A stretch of 64,000 bases of DNA from Simmondsia chinensis (GCA_018398585.1 JAGTTD010000005.1:10219355-10283354), one strand, 5' to 3'; positions 1 through 12,170 are shown, counted from the first letter of the stretch. The notes: generated by a model from the sequence alone, not told the origin. Program-made: numbers and translations.

Positions 1-44
1 ATTTATTTTTTTAAGTATCCTAAATTTTAAAAATTTAACCACTT

Positions 45-1023
45 AGGCTTTGCTGGACATATGAAATTAGAATTGAACTGTAGAATTGCAATCCCAATTG
101 GACTTCTTATTGAATTAGAATTTCATTGTTTAGTTAATCAACGAAATTAGAGGTTGGAATTATAATTTCATAATGATTCAATTCATCATAAGTCTTCGGT
201 CAATCGAGTTGGAGCACTCCGAGTTTTTTAAAGGGCTAGAGTCAAATTTTGCTTTGGTCGAAACACTTTGAATTCAAGTTATTCAAGTTTCAAGTCAAAG
301 TGTGTCGAGTTTTAATCGCATGGATCATTTTGTGTTCAAGTCGTCTAAAATTTTCAGCTAATCGAGTTAGGTCTCTTTGGGGATTCAAGCTAGACTGAGT
401 TAGGTTTAAGTTGATTTAGGTCATTTCGAGCTTGAGTCATGTTAGGTCCGGAAAACGGGTTGTATCATTTCAAATTTTGGGCTATCTCGAGTCATGTCAA
501 ATTTAGGCTAGGATGAGATGGGTCGAGTCATTTTGAATTTCTGCCATATGCAGGTCAATTTGTTTGGGTCCTTTCAACTTAACATCACATTCAAGTTGAG
601 TAGTTTCATTTTTTTTTGTATTTGATTCATATTAGGTTTCAGGTCAATCGAGTTAGTCAATTCAAATTTTGAGTTAATTTGATTTCAATCATTTCAAGGT
701 CAAGCAATAGAGTTCGGTGATTTTGAGGTTCGAGTCAAATTTAAATTGTCAAAGTCTCTCGATTTAGAGTCATCTTAAGTTTAGGTTAATAAAGTGGGGT
801 CATTTTGAGGTTGAGGTTAGGGGAACTAATATGAACTTGCAATTCTTTACCCAAAGAAATTGGAATGTATGTCTTTCACTTAAAATCCAATTCAATAAAA
901 TTAGGCTATAGATTTTTAATTTCAATCCCAACAAGTCAACCAAACAATAAAATTAAATTTCTAGCTTCAAATTCCAGTCTCAACCCCATTCTAGGATCCA
1001 CTTCTATCTACCAAATATGACCC
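45..1023. repeat. Degenerate TIR element with internal GTCGAGTCATTT-like repeats
   Basis: The outer parts, near 60-170 and 830-1020, carry AATTGGAATTGC-like stretches in opposite orientation, and the ends (TTAGGCTTTGCTGG at the left, the complement of CCAAATATGACCCTAG at the right) resemble the termini of common plant MITEs. Between them, about 180-830 is a degenerate repeat rich in the words GAGTCATTT, TCGAGTTAGG and CAAGTTTCAAGTC. No reading frame of note is present. A clear target duplication was not found, so the class is uncertain. Confidence 0.4.
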
Positions 1024-1876
1024 TAGATATTTTACTTTTTTATTTATACAATGCGGTACCACATTACTCTGAAATTTATAAATTTATGAAGTAGGTATCA
1101 ATTGTAAAAATAGGTAAATTATCATTAAAAATATTGATATATAAAATATTACAATAATACTGGATCCTAAGCCAGATTTTGATAATTATTCGAGAGGTTT
1201 GATAATTTTTCCAGAAAAATATATGCACAAGATATTGGCAAAATCAAAGTACTTGTAATTATAATTTGGTGTATTTATCACAATCACTTGAATTTTCACT
1301 AGAAAAACACATACAGAAATATAACCCTTTAAAATTTTCTGAAAACAATGAGCCTGATTCCGACAAATATTTATAGGATTCCAAAGTAGGGTACCTGAAT
1401 TATAAAAGTTTCAAATATAAGGGTATTAAAAGATAAACGCTCAATCCTCAAAGTACCTAACTAATAGATCTCTTTGCACAAGAACACAAAATTAGAAATC
1501 AAAAGCAAGATTCAAAACAAAAAATTAAAGCCCAAAAAATTTCACATTAAGTCCCCTATTACACTTTCAGAGTTCCTAAATAGTCATAAACATATGATTC
1601 AAACAATAAAAGCATATCAAGTATAAAAGGCACATGTTTATCCAAGCTATTTGAGAAAAATAACCAAAAATAATAAGTGGCAAAGCCAATACACATCATC
1701 ATTCCAACTACTTTGTCAGCATCCCAACCATCTGCTGCGATTTTTTTTCTTATTTTAAAACATATTACCTTCTCTAACTATATATATCAAGCATTCTATC
1801 ATTACTCCTTCCCCCCCCCCCCCAAAAACTAAACCATGAGAGTTAAGACACTTCGTTTCAATACCGATGTTTCTTC
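1024..1876. other. AT-rich region downstream of the NAC gene, no gene seen
   Basis: This stretch lies 3' of the NAC stop codon and probably includes its 3' untranslated region and terminator. A run of 13 C lies at 1811-1823. No coding region, TE domain or structured RNA was recognised. Confidence 0.5.
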
Positions 1877-4800
1877 TTACTTGGCACAGATGCAGGTTCC
1901 AATCTTGACGCTGATGGCGAGGAACAGGGCCCAAAAGAAAAAGAAGCAAAACCAACCTCGAGAAACTGCAGCCGCCACCTTGCCCAACCCCGGTATTGCT
2001 TCGGAAGTTGCAGTAGGAATGCCTTGTGGCATGTTGAAAGATAGCACGACGTTCAGACTGCCATTCTTATACAAGGACCAATGCATCTCGGGGCCACCAG
2101 CAGTGATGTTCCTGATCCTGACAATGCCTGCAGTTACATGGACAGAGCTGGATGATTGTGCAGCATTCAGCCGAGCAACCATCTCCTTGGGAGGCAACTC
2201 CGAAGCAAATGCTGGGGGAGCTGGAATGTTGCCTAGCATGCGAGTTGCGTGTTCAAGGAATGGGTACTGGATATCTGCACGAGTAAAGAAAGAGTTTAAC
2301 AATGGTTAGCGAGCCTAACATACATTTAAACCCTTCAAGAAATAAGTGTCCATATGAAGAATGGGTTTTGATAAATTATTGAATGGCTATTTCCATATAT
2401 AAAGACTTAATATCAAAGTCCGAATGATCATCATGTGGCTTGGCATGAAATTCGGTAAAATGCAATTATAATGCATGATTTCAGGACATTTCAGGGAGAC
2501 TTCTAACACTTACAATGCACACATGGAGGAGAAAAAAGGAAAACAAAACGCGAACAATTTTGGGTTAAATTTCTTGGACTCACCAGTCTTGGGTTTCGTG
2601 ACCTCCATGACATGCTCTGACGATGATGCGATATTATTGCCACACACATTTGGAACTTCAAGGCCAGCTGAAGCGTCATGCTCAGTTCCCTCACAGAGAT
2701 TCTGCAGAAGAATAATGTGAATTAAAAATGCAAACTGCAAAAACTCCATGGACAAAGCGGTATTCAGGATAGAGTTACTACCTTGGGCAAAGATGGTTGA
2801 TCAGAAAGAAGGGAATCGGTGCCTGTGAGTTCAGGCGAACCAAAAGATAGATATTGTCCAATGTCATCCTCTGCGTCGAAGTAGGAAAAGTATTCTTCCA
2901 GCCCATCTAAATCTGATGGATTGGATTGCACAGGACCTAAAAGATCGTTGGCTTCCAAGTATAATTCATTATCAAATATATCATTGTTAACAGCATCCGT
3001 GTATGGCTCCCCAGGTATGCCGTCGCCTGACATCTGATCTGTTGCATTGTTCAGCTGAACAAAATGCTCGTTCTTCACAATATTATCAGGCTCAACGGGA
3101 AGATCAAAATATTGTTGGCCATCTGGAATCTGTAACTGATTATCAACCATCCCCATCATGGGTTTCTGATCAGCTTCTGTCACGTCCTTATAATCCTCAA
3201 TGTAATCGCTGGTCTGTCCTTGATTGAAGTTCACCGGAGTAGTGCTGGCCAATGGAAGATCTAAGTTGACATTCTGCAGTGGTGGAAGAAGTATTTTAGA
3301 CATACTAGAATGCATATATCAGGGTACAGCAGTACAGCAATACAGTAACAAAAATTTAGTGCTCATCTTAGGTAACTAAGCAGGTTGGAAGGATTTGAAC
3401 TTAGGACCTCTCATCCCAAGTCCTCAACTTTGGTACCACCAGACTAAGGCCTCATTGGCTTAACTTAAATGCTCAAGTCCCTACGCCCATAGAAGTTCCA
3501 AGAGCCAGAGCATAATGGCTATAACATGCATAACACAATGCACGAGTACCTCAATCTTACAGAGCAGGTAGGTAAGCTCTAATGTAACCAAATCACAGTT
3601 CATGATAGCATCACGGTTGCAATTACAGTTGTGTTGTGGATAAAGTGGGGAGTTAAGAGATTGTGATAATCTCGTTGCGTGTTTTTAGGAAACATAAGTT
3701 GAGGTAAGAAAGCTAATGGGATCAAATACGGTTCAAACTAGCAATGCGCTAGATATCATGATTACATTGATGCAAAAGTGGGTTGCTAATGGATGAATGG
3801 TAATCACGTTGCATGAAAAACCATACAATCATTAATTTCAATACATGTACTAATAACATTTAACACGTAAAACAATTAAGATGAATCTTCTAAGAAAAAA
3901 TATACAATGTAGTATATATGCAATATGCAAATCAATATGGAAGTATCATCGCTCAATAACCAATTATGTTAACGGATACCCCGATGTCCATTAAACAATG
4001 ACTGCTAACTTTATTTAATTCTATGAGTCAGATGCAAGTAAAAGTGACCAGGAGTGTATATGTGCCCCTGCTGACAAACTGGTCCACCCAAAAGTTGGGT
4101 CAAAAGTAGGAAACTGCCAGAACAGCACTTCAAATTATAATATCTACAGCATGTCCAACGAGTGTACTGCCATCCCACTCTCAAAGTATATATGGTACAT
4201 AAGGACCCCAGTTGAATGCCTCCCCTATTCCCCGCTCCCAACCCCACACCCCCCAATCAAACAAGAAAAAGAAAGAACAAAATGTCACAAAATCATACAT
4301 AAAAGCACCAACATGACCAACTGTGACTGTCAAAACACAAAAAAGTTATGCTGTATGGCCTTCACCACTGTCATTGGAGCAAGTGACACACACTAGAAAG
4401 AGATAAATTAGTGTCAACCCAATTGTGACTGCATGCATCCATCAAAACACACCCTGAATGGTTCACCAATATCTGATGATGTCAAATAAGGTAGTCCAAA
4501 AGAACCTCCAAAATAATAATTGCAATTTAATTACATAACTTGATGTAGAGTTTAAGTCTGACAGCTGTACACTATATCTTAAGCAATACCTCCAGAATGT
4601 ATACTGTAGGACTCACTACATTTGTACAAGGACATACCTCAAGGTTGGCATATTACATTGAAAAATCTTGTTCACTGAGCAACATCCAAAGTAATGATAA
4701 GCATCATTACAAGGGAATAACAAACCTGATCAGGATCATTCTGTTCAACAAACGCATCATCGCCCACAAATATTTCTTCAGCTGAAAATTCTCCAGGCAC

Positions 4801-6417
4801 CATCCCCACCACATCATCATCTTCCCACTCTTCCTCGACAAATGGAGCGCCATATTGCTCCCCATTCTTGGGACCTGTGCCACTTTTCTGGAAGATTCTG
4901 CACAAGACAAATGCATCCTGTCCCACTCATAAAAACCCCAAGTCAACTCCATCCCATTAAAGTCAAACAAGCACACAATATATGATCCAAATAAAATTTA
5001 CATTTTTGAACATTTCTCACCTGGGTGATGCCGCCCTTCTCCAGCTGCTCATCTACAAGCCGGTATTCGTGCATAACCCAATTAGTCCGCTCCCCACGTG
5101 GAGCTCGACCACGATGGTACACCAGAGTCTTCTTCATCCCCACAATCTGAGACCTGTGGTGGACAGGCCGGTCCTTGCCAGTAGTTTTCCAGTACCCTTC
5201 AAGGGTAGCACGATTAGTCCTTGATCCATTGCCATACTTCTTGTCCAACCCACTAAAGAAGTACCATTCTCGGTCCCTTGTCTTCAACTTCGAAAGTCCT
5301 TTACACGACAACCAGAAGATCACCATTAATCAACTTCCATCCAATTGTACGTACGAAGCCCATGGAATGAACGCAATCATCCAAAAGCCCATACCCAAAC
5401 AATCAACAAAACGTGTGTTTCCTTCAAAATGCTGCTCTCAGTTTTAGCATTTAATTCTTTATTTCCTTTCGTAATTCTTAAAGAGGAAATCTTGCCTAAT
5501 GAAAATTCATCTTTTATTCAGAAACAGGTAGCACTTTGTAAGAGTAAAACTGCGTACATCTTACCATCCTAAACCTTTCCTCAACGGGAGACTCTTTGAG
5601 GCACTAGGCTGTCACTGTTGTATTCAAAAAAGCAGCGCCAAATAAATTCCGCACAAAGCATTTCCATACACCCGTGCTCAAAATAAGTAGAAAACAACGA
5701 TTCCAAACCCCAATATCGAACACTACCGCAAACAATGATACATGCCCAAATAAGTATATGGCGCTAGAATACTAGTGTAGCCCAATAAGAAGTACAACGG
5801 ACCTGGCCCATAGCGAGGGATAAAATCTATATACAGCGGCAGAGATTGTATTACAAAATAACGAAAGTCTATTTTGTCTATTCTCCCTAATCTCTTTAAC
5901 TTAGTTTACAGCTTTTATTTAGGGTAATTTCATTACCAGAGCAAATATTATCATCGTCAGAGCAAAATCATAGTTTTCAAGGCAATTTTGTAGCTTTCAT
6001 TATTTATAAATCACATCGTTATTTTAACAATAATAATTTTTGCCCTAGTAATAACAACTCCTCTTATTTAGTTTGTGCATTTCCCATTTTAGACCGTAAC
6101 AAACCTATCATTCAACAGTTGAAAGACCCAAAAAAAGATCCAATTTAATCGACCAAACCAATACCCAAAATTACCCATCACATGAAGTCCCGTCAATTAC
6201 AATCAATAGAAAAAATAACGAGAGAGAGAGAGAGAGAGAGGAGACCAGGGAGATCCCAGGGCTCAGCCCTGTAGATATCGATCTCAGAGATAGCGTCAAA
6301 GCGAAAGGGCTTGCCGCAGATCTTGCGCTTGAGGTAGTACCACACCAGCTCTTCATCGGTGGGGTGGAATCGGAAACCTGGCGCTAGCGATGTGGATGAT
6401 GAATCGCCACGTCCCAT
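1877..6417 (-). CDS. Membrane-tethered NAC transcription factor (ANAC053/ANAC078 type, NTL group), six exons
   Basis: Exons on the minus strand are 6246-6417, 5021-5298, 4726-4917, 2782-3273, 2584-2701 and 1877-2274. All introns have GT/AG borders and the exons sum to 1650 nt, giving 549 codons plus stop. The NAC domain fills roughly residues 10-160: subdomain A ([15 protein letters not shown]), then [60 protein letters not shown] and [20 protein letters not shown]. The middle is acidic, as in activation regions. The last 26 residues are hydrophobic ([19 protein letters not shown], then TCICAK), matching a single tail anchor. Members of this family are held at a membrane, released by proteolysis, and then act in the nucleus in stress responses; that function is family knowledge. 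The ATG at 6417 was chosen because MGRGDSS is the typical start of this subgroup. Two SINE-like insertions lie in introns 1 and 3. Confidence 0.93.
3362..3470 (-). repeat. tRNA-derived SINE-like segment in NAC intron 3
   Basis: Read on the minus strand this segment has an A-box-like TTAGTCTGGTGGTA, then GACTTGGGATGAGAGGTCC, then AAGTTCAAATCC, which fits a pol III B box (GTTCRANNC). This order is typical of the tRNA-like head of plant SINEs. A clear 3' body and target duplication were not found, so it may be a fragment. Confidence 0.45.
5530..5622 (+). repeat. SINE 3' body fragment in NAC intron 1
   Basis: The word order AACTGCGTACATC, ACGGGAGACTCTTTGAGGCACT and a TGTTG tail matches the 3' body shared by angiosperm SINEs such as TS and Au and resembles the other copies at 22030, 35463 and 47755. 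No tRNA or 5S head is seen, so it is 5' truncated or diverged. Confidence 0.6.
6220..6241. repeat. (GA)n microsatellite at the NAC intron 1 donor
   Basis: About ten AG dinucleotides begin within a few bases of the exon 1 splice donor (GT at 6245-6244 on the minus strand). On the transcript it reads as a CT-rich tract just inside intron 1. Confidence 0.9.
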
Positions 6418-6604
6418 CAAAATTTCAGTAGGGGAGATGAAGAAGAGTGAATTCGAAGACGAAATTTAGGGTTTTGGGGGTGAGGGGTCAGTAGAGGAGG
6501 TGGAAGAGTTCTCTTCGGGGAATCATGATTTTTGGGGAATAATGGTGTAGAGAAAATGTTTGCGTGTTTCGTCTCACAGCTACCGTAAATTATAACTGAC
6601 CATT
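6418..6604 (-). promoter_or_regulatory. NAC 5' leader and proximal promoter with telo-box
   Basis: On the minus strand the stretch upstream of the ATG is CT-rich, as in plant 5' leaders, and contains AAACCCTAA (6466-6474), a telo-box motif often found near plant transcription starts. No convincing TATA box was fixed. The transposon stack begins directly beyond it, so any regulatory DNA further upstream is transposon-derived. Confidence 0.5.
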
Positions 6605-6674
6605 CTACGGTCAATTACATATTAATATAATGTAATTTGGTAAAATAATTTTTTATTTTATAAATTTTATAAAA
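6605..6674. repeat. Left TIR of the Mutator-like element, outer part
   Basis: This carries the terminal TACGGTCAATTACATATTAATA stretch and an AAATAATTTTTTA tract also found in the right arm. It is cut off at 6674 by the Copia insertion; bases 6670-6674 (TAAAA) are the Copia target duplication. Confidence 0.65.
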
Positions 6675-7096
6675 TATTATAAATATTAAATATTTTTTGA
6701 TATAATTCTTATGATCGGGTTTGAATATTATTAAATATTCTAAAAAATTAGAAATTATGTAAAAAAAATTTGTTGTATAATATATGTATATATATCTACT
6801 TTCTTCGTAATGAAGTAAATCACACCACTAAAATTTGTATAAATAGAGACACAGCGAAACTGTGCAACATACACAATACAAGCGAGAAAAAAGTAGAATT
6901 GAGAGAAGTTGCAGTGAATAAGTTTGAGATTGAAAGATTTTATAATAAAATATCGAGAAAATTATTTGAATAGAAGAAAAACTTCTCTTGTTCTTTAGTT
7001 CTGCAATAAAATATTTGCTATTTTTCTTCAAACATATTTGAGTTTGTATTTTTATTCTCTTCATTTTAACTATAATATGTCTATAGTTTTATAACA
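6675..7096 (+). repeat. Copia-1 5' LTR
   Basis: This aligns with 13191-13624 over its whole length, for example at AAATTTGTATAAATAGAGACA (with a TATAAATA promoter core) and AGTAGAATTGAGAGAAG. It ends in TTATAACA. Confidence 0.92.
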
Positions 7097-7112
7097 CGTT
7101 ATCAGCACAAAT
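7097..7112 (+). promoter_or_regulatory. Copia-1 primer-binding site candidate
   Basis: Directly after the LTR lies CGTTATCAGCAC. It only partly matches the usual initiator tRNA-Met complement TGGTATCAGAGC, so either the priming site differs in this family or the site has decayed. Confidence 0.45.
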
Positions 7113-7180
7113 CTCTAGCCACCCAAGGATTGTCACAAGCTTAAGGTAAAGTTTTTATTCCCTAATCTTTGTAATTTTTA

Positions 7181-8079
7181 ATGGCTAATCTAACTAAGCT
7201 TGAGTTTACTGCTCTTGATATTACTGGCAAAAATTATTTGCCTTGGATCCTTAATGATATGAATCTCGGGGATACGATTAAAATGGGTAATAGCGCATCC
7301 CTGCAGAATCATGCCAAAGCAATGATATTTCTTAGGCATCATATCCATAAAGGATTGAAAGCTGAGTATCTTACTATAAAGGACTCGCTTGTCATTTGAC
7401 TGAATTTAAAGGAGAGGTTTGATCTTCAAAAATATGTGTTCCTTCCGAAAGCTCATTATGAATGGATTCACCTGCGGTTGCAGGATTTTAAAACTGTCAG
7501 CGAGTATAACTCTGTGGTATTTAGTATCACCCCCTGACTGAAATCATGTGGAGAAAATATTATTGAGGAGGATATGCTAGAGAAAACATTTTCTACTTTT
7601 CATGTTTCGAATATGTTCTTGCGGCGGCAATATCAAGAACGAAATTTCAAAAAATACTCAGAGTTAAATTCATGTCTTCTTGTTGCTGAACAAAACAATG
7701 AACTGTTAATGAAAAATCATCAATCACGATCAACTGGGTCGGAGCCATTCCTGAAGTGAATGCTACATCCCACAACAATGACGCATATAGCCGTGGCCGT
7801 GGTCGTGATCGCAGACATGGCCATAGTCGTGGATGCGGTCATGGTCATGGACGAGATTATAGCCGTGGTCATAATAATTGGCACCATGATAATCAAAATG
7901 GACCAAAGTTTAAGAAGTCCGGCAATAATGAAGAAAGATATAAAAGGGAGGAAACCCGTCAACAAAATTCGTCAAAAGACACGGAGACAAATTGCTATTG
8001 CTGTGGTATGAAAGGTCACTGGTCGCGTATCTATTGTACGACTGAACATCTGGTGAACCTTTATCAAGTATGGTTGTAA
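7181..8079 (+). pseudogene. Copia-1 gag, broken
   Basis: The reading frame starts MANLTKLEFTALDITG and shows the N-terminal Copia gag pattern (YLPWILNDM). In-frame TGA codons occur at 7397 and near 7538, followed by a frameshift around 7750. After a Gly/Arg/His-rich segment comes a damaged zinc knuckle, CYCCGMKGHWSRIYC, whose last Cys is displaced by one residue from the CX2CX4HX4C spacing. The first TGA fits a mutated Trp codon. The product would have packaged element RNA in virus-like particles; this copy cannot make it. Confidence 0.85.
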
Positions 8080-8512
8080 GAAAAATGCAAACATGCAGAA
8101 ACAAATTTTGCTGAAGATCATTCTCCAATAAATGTGACGCACCTTAATGTTTCTAATTTCTTTGAGAATACTAGTGGAAGAATTGATCATTTGATAAGCG
8201 ATGGAAGTGTTAAACTGGACTGAAGTCTTTTTTTTTTCAGTTATGTCTTTTGCATTAAAGTTTGTCTTACTTTTAATGTAATAATATCGTTTTAGTGTAT
8301 GTAATTTAATACAATATTGTGTTTTTGGTATTTCATCTTAATATATTATTTTCAATAAAATCAGGCTTGATCTACTATATTTATAAAGTAAAATTCAAAA
8401 CTATTATTATAGTCATTTTGTAATACTTTATTCATTAGACTTTTGTAACTTTATACGTAACATAAATAGAGTTCCACTAATACATATGTATTTTATATTT
8501 GAAGAAACATAA

Positions 8513-9863
8513 ATTTGATCAAAGATGGAGATTTATCTTTAGCAGATAGTACAACGGCACACACTATCCTTGAAAGCAAATTATATTTTTTTTCTCAACT
8601 ACGATTAGCTGAAGTAAATGTTCATACAATATCAGATGTTTCAAATTTAGTTGAAGGCTCCAGAAGAGTACGCTTTATGTTTCCTGGAGGAAAAAAAAAA
8701 CTAAACATAAGCGATACTCTGTTTTCCAGTAGATAACAGAGAAACTTGATCAGTTTTTGAGATATTCATCGCAATGGTTATCATATTGAGACAATAAATG
8801 AGGGTGATAAAGACTATTTTTATATTACATTGATTACTTCAGGAAGAAAGAAAATAGTGAAAAAATTATCGCACTTTCTTCTGGGCTATATTATACTCAT
8901 ATAACCCCAACTGAATCAAATACAATGGTTAACCAGAAGTTAACTGATTGTAAAACGGTCACCTAATGGCATGACCGTCTGGGCCATCCAAGTGTAACGA
9001 TGATGATAAAAATCATTGAAAGTTCTCATGGACACTCACTAAAGCACCATAAGATTCTTTTACCTGATGAAATTTCATGTGTTGTTTATGCTCAAGGCAA
9101 AATAATTACTAAGTCATCCCTAACTAAAATTGGTGTTGAATCTCTTATATTTTTGGAAAGAATATAAGAAGATATATGTGGACCTATTATTCCATCATGT
9201 GGACCATTTCGATATTTTATGGTGTTGATAGACGCCTCAACACGTTGGTCACATGTATGCCCATTATCTACTCGCAATGTCGCATTTGCGAGACTCTTTG
9301 CATAAATAATCCGATTATGGGCTCAGTTTCCGGATTACACGATCAAAAATATCCGTCTTGATAATGCAGGAGAATTTACATCCCAAGCTTTTAATGACTA
9401 TTGTATGTTAATTGGGATTACAGTTGAGCACCCTGTGGCTTACAAGCATACATAAAATGCTCCTGCAGAATCCTTGATCAAATGTTTGCAACTAATTGCC
9501 AGACCATTGCTTATGAAAACAAAATTGTCTAGTTCTGCATAGGGGCATGCTATATTATATACTGCAGCACTGATTCATGCTAGGCCAACTGCTTATTATA
9601 AATACTCCCTGTTGCAACTTGTTTCTGGTGAAGAACCAAATATATCCTATCCATGAATTTTTGGTTGCGCTATGTATGTTTCAATTACTCCACCCCAACG
9701 CACAAAGATGGGTCCACAAAGGAGACTGGAAATTTATGTTGGGTTTGAATCCTCGTCAATTATAAAATATCTTGAACCGTTGACAAGAGATATTTTTAAT
9801 GCACAGTTTGCAAGTTGTAAATTTGATGAAACAATGTTCCTGGAATTAGGGAAGAAAAATTAA
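8513..9863 (+). pseudogene. Copia-1 protease and integrase region, broken
   Basis: A decayed aspartic protease motif (ADSTTAHTIL, where the family has DSG or DTG) is followed by the gag-pre-integrase motif WHDRLGHPS near 8970, then integrase core stretches (CGPFRYFMVLIDASTRW near 9200, IRLDNAGEFTS near 9352, NAPAESLIK near 9455) and the later FGCAMYVS and EIYVGFES pieces. Several stops and frameshifts interrupt it. Its ancestral role was polyprotein cleavage and insertion of element cDNA. Confidence 0.85.
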
Positions 9864-10347
9864 AGTTAGAAAAGTGTGAAATTGTGTGAAATGCATCATA
9901 AATATCACATTTTGATCAACATACATATCAATGTGAAATGGAAGTTTAGAAAATTATCTATTTACAAAATATTGCAAACCGATTACCAGATGCCTTCGTT
10001 GATATAAAAAGAGTGACGAAGTCACATGTTTCAGCTTTAAATACTCCTGCTTGAATTGATAATCCAAACAAACAATCTTCTAGGACATTGGCAAATACGT
10101 CTACTGCACGCCAACAGCGTGGTAGGCCTATTGGTTCTAAAGATAAGAATACAAGAAAGAAAAAAGAGCAAAATAAACAAGTTGGCTTCTTTATTAAAAC
10201 TCCTGAAGAGGTACAAATGCAAATCTAAGAAAAAGATATAGAGAAAGAAATGGCTCATTGAGGGTATCAAGTACCTGAGAATTGCGAAAATGATGAAAAT
10301 GTCGAGAATGAAGAAATCTCGATAAACTATGCCATTACTAGCATACG

Positions 10348-10640
10348 ATAGGGTTCATTTACTAAGCACTAAAGTACCAAATCCCATTAGAACTCCGAAA
10401 TTAAGCGTGTTTGGGCGAGAGTAGTACCAGGATGAGTAACCTCCTGGGAAGTACCTGTGTTGCCAACCCTATAAGGTTGGGGGCCCTCGGAAACAGCCTC
10501 TTGGCTGGGTTACACTCTAAAGGGAAGAATATTACTACTGTGTAAACGAAGAGTTTGAGAGTCAGCATTACACAATCTCCAAGATCAGTTTTGGGTTAAG
10601 GCTGCGTACATCCACCCCTCCTGGACCCCTCTTATGCCAG
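10348..10640 (+). mobile_element. 5S rRNA-headed SINE, copy 1 (nested in Copia-1)
   Basis: Bases about 10350-10466 are a near full-length 5S rRNA copy: GCACTAAAGTACC, TCCCATTAGAACTCCGAAAT, TTAAGCGTGTTTGGGCGAGA, GTAGTACCAGGATGAGTAAC and CTCCTGGGAAGT follow the 5S order, including the pol III box A and box C regions. A linker (CCAACCCTATAAGGTTGGGG, GAAACAGCCTC, GGGTTACAC) follows, then a 3' body with AAGGCTGCGTACATCCACCC, as in angiosperm SINEs. About 70 bp not found in copy 2 separates linker and body. It lies between the integrase and RT regions of Copia-1, where related elements have continuous coding sequence, so it is a later insertion. A target duplication was not clear. Confidence 0.8.
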
Positions 10641-12170
10641 AAATAAAATGATTATTGATCAAGTGTTCGCATATACTGTGGCTACTAATTTGACCACAGA
10701 ATGTGAAGATCTTGAATCTAAATTTATTCAAGAATGCCAACAAAGAGATGATTGGCCAAAATGGAAAGAAGCAATTCAGGTAGAACTAAATTCACTTATG
10801 AAACATGCAGTTTTTGGACCTGTAGTCCAAACATCTGAAAACACGAAACCCGTAGGCTACAAGTGGGTATTTGTACAAAAAAGAAATGAAAAGAATGAAG
10901 TGGTCAGATTTAAAGCACGACTTGTAGCTCAAGGTTTCTCACAAAGGCCGGGAATTGATTATGAAAATACGTATTCATCAATAATGAACGCAATTACAAT
11001 TAGATTCTTAATAAGCCTGACAGTCTCTGAAAAACTCAGCATGCATCTTATGGATGTGGTGACAGCTTATTTGTATGGATTACTTGATAATGATATTTAT
11101 ATGAAGTCCCTGAATGACTACAAATGTTAGATGCATATAGCCCAAAACCTCGAGAGCTGTGTTCAATCAAATTACAGAGATCATTGTATGGATTAAAACA
11201 ATCAGGGTGAATGTAGTACAATCGTCTTAGTACATACCTTCTGAGAGAGGGATATATTAACAATCCCGTGGGCCCATGTGTTTTTATGAAGAAATCAAAT
11301 TCTGGATTTGCTATTATTATAGTCTATGTTGATGATTTAAACATCATAGGAACTTTTGAAGTGATTAAACAAGCTGTTGCATATCTAAATAAAGAGTTTG
11401 AGATGAAAGATCTCGGAAAGACAAAATATTGTCTTGGCCTACAAATAGAACACTTATTTGATGGAATTTTAGTCCATCAATCTACTTATATTGAAATAAT
11501 GCTAAAACGTTTTAATACCCCAATGGTCGTCCGATCCCTTGATATAAACAAGGATCCTTTTCGACCTCGAAGGGATAATGAAGAAATTCTTGTCCCTGAA
11601 GTGCCATATTTAGGTGCAATAGGTGTACTGATGTATCTTGCTAACTACACAAGACTAGATATAGTCTTTTCGGTTAACTAATTAGCAAGATATAGCTCGA
11701 CTCCTACTCAAAGACATTGAAATGGAATTAAACATATATTTCGGTATCTCCGTGGTACATCTGATATGAGATTATTTTACCTGAGACAACCAAATCCGAG
11801 ATTGGTTGGATATGCAGATGCCGGTGTTTGTGATGAATTTGGTAAGTGTGCTTATTCATTACTTTGGAGTTCTGTATGAGGTGGGGCTCATTAGGATGAG
11901 CTGAACTCAAGCTCTAGCTACACGCCCAACTTGGTATTCCCTGCGAGATTAAACGAATGGTTAGAGGGGCCCATGGAGCAACCCACGGGGGACCCCTCTA
12001 ACGCTCAAATCAGTATCAATATTATAAAATAGTAAATAACGGAAAGTAATAAATGAAATAATAGAGATAAAATACTTAGCCTGAGGAGAGTAAGGCGTTT
12101 GAACAATTATTTCTCTGAGGAGATGATCGATGAAGGTGAAGGAGGCGTGTAGTCCTTTCATAGAGAAAGC

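Noticed and set aside
1836..2309. 157-codon plus-strand frame over the NAC last exon
   Set aside because: It is the antisense of the exon; the minus strand has family motifs and correct splice phases.
10366..10465. A functional 5S rRNA gene
   Set aside because: It is a single copy with many substitutions, fused to a SINE body, with no tandem array, no T-run terminator directly after the 5S end and no spacer repeat.
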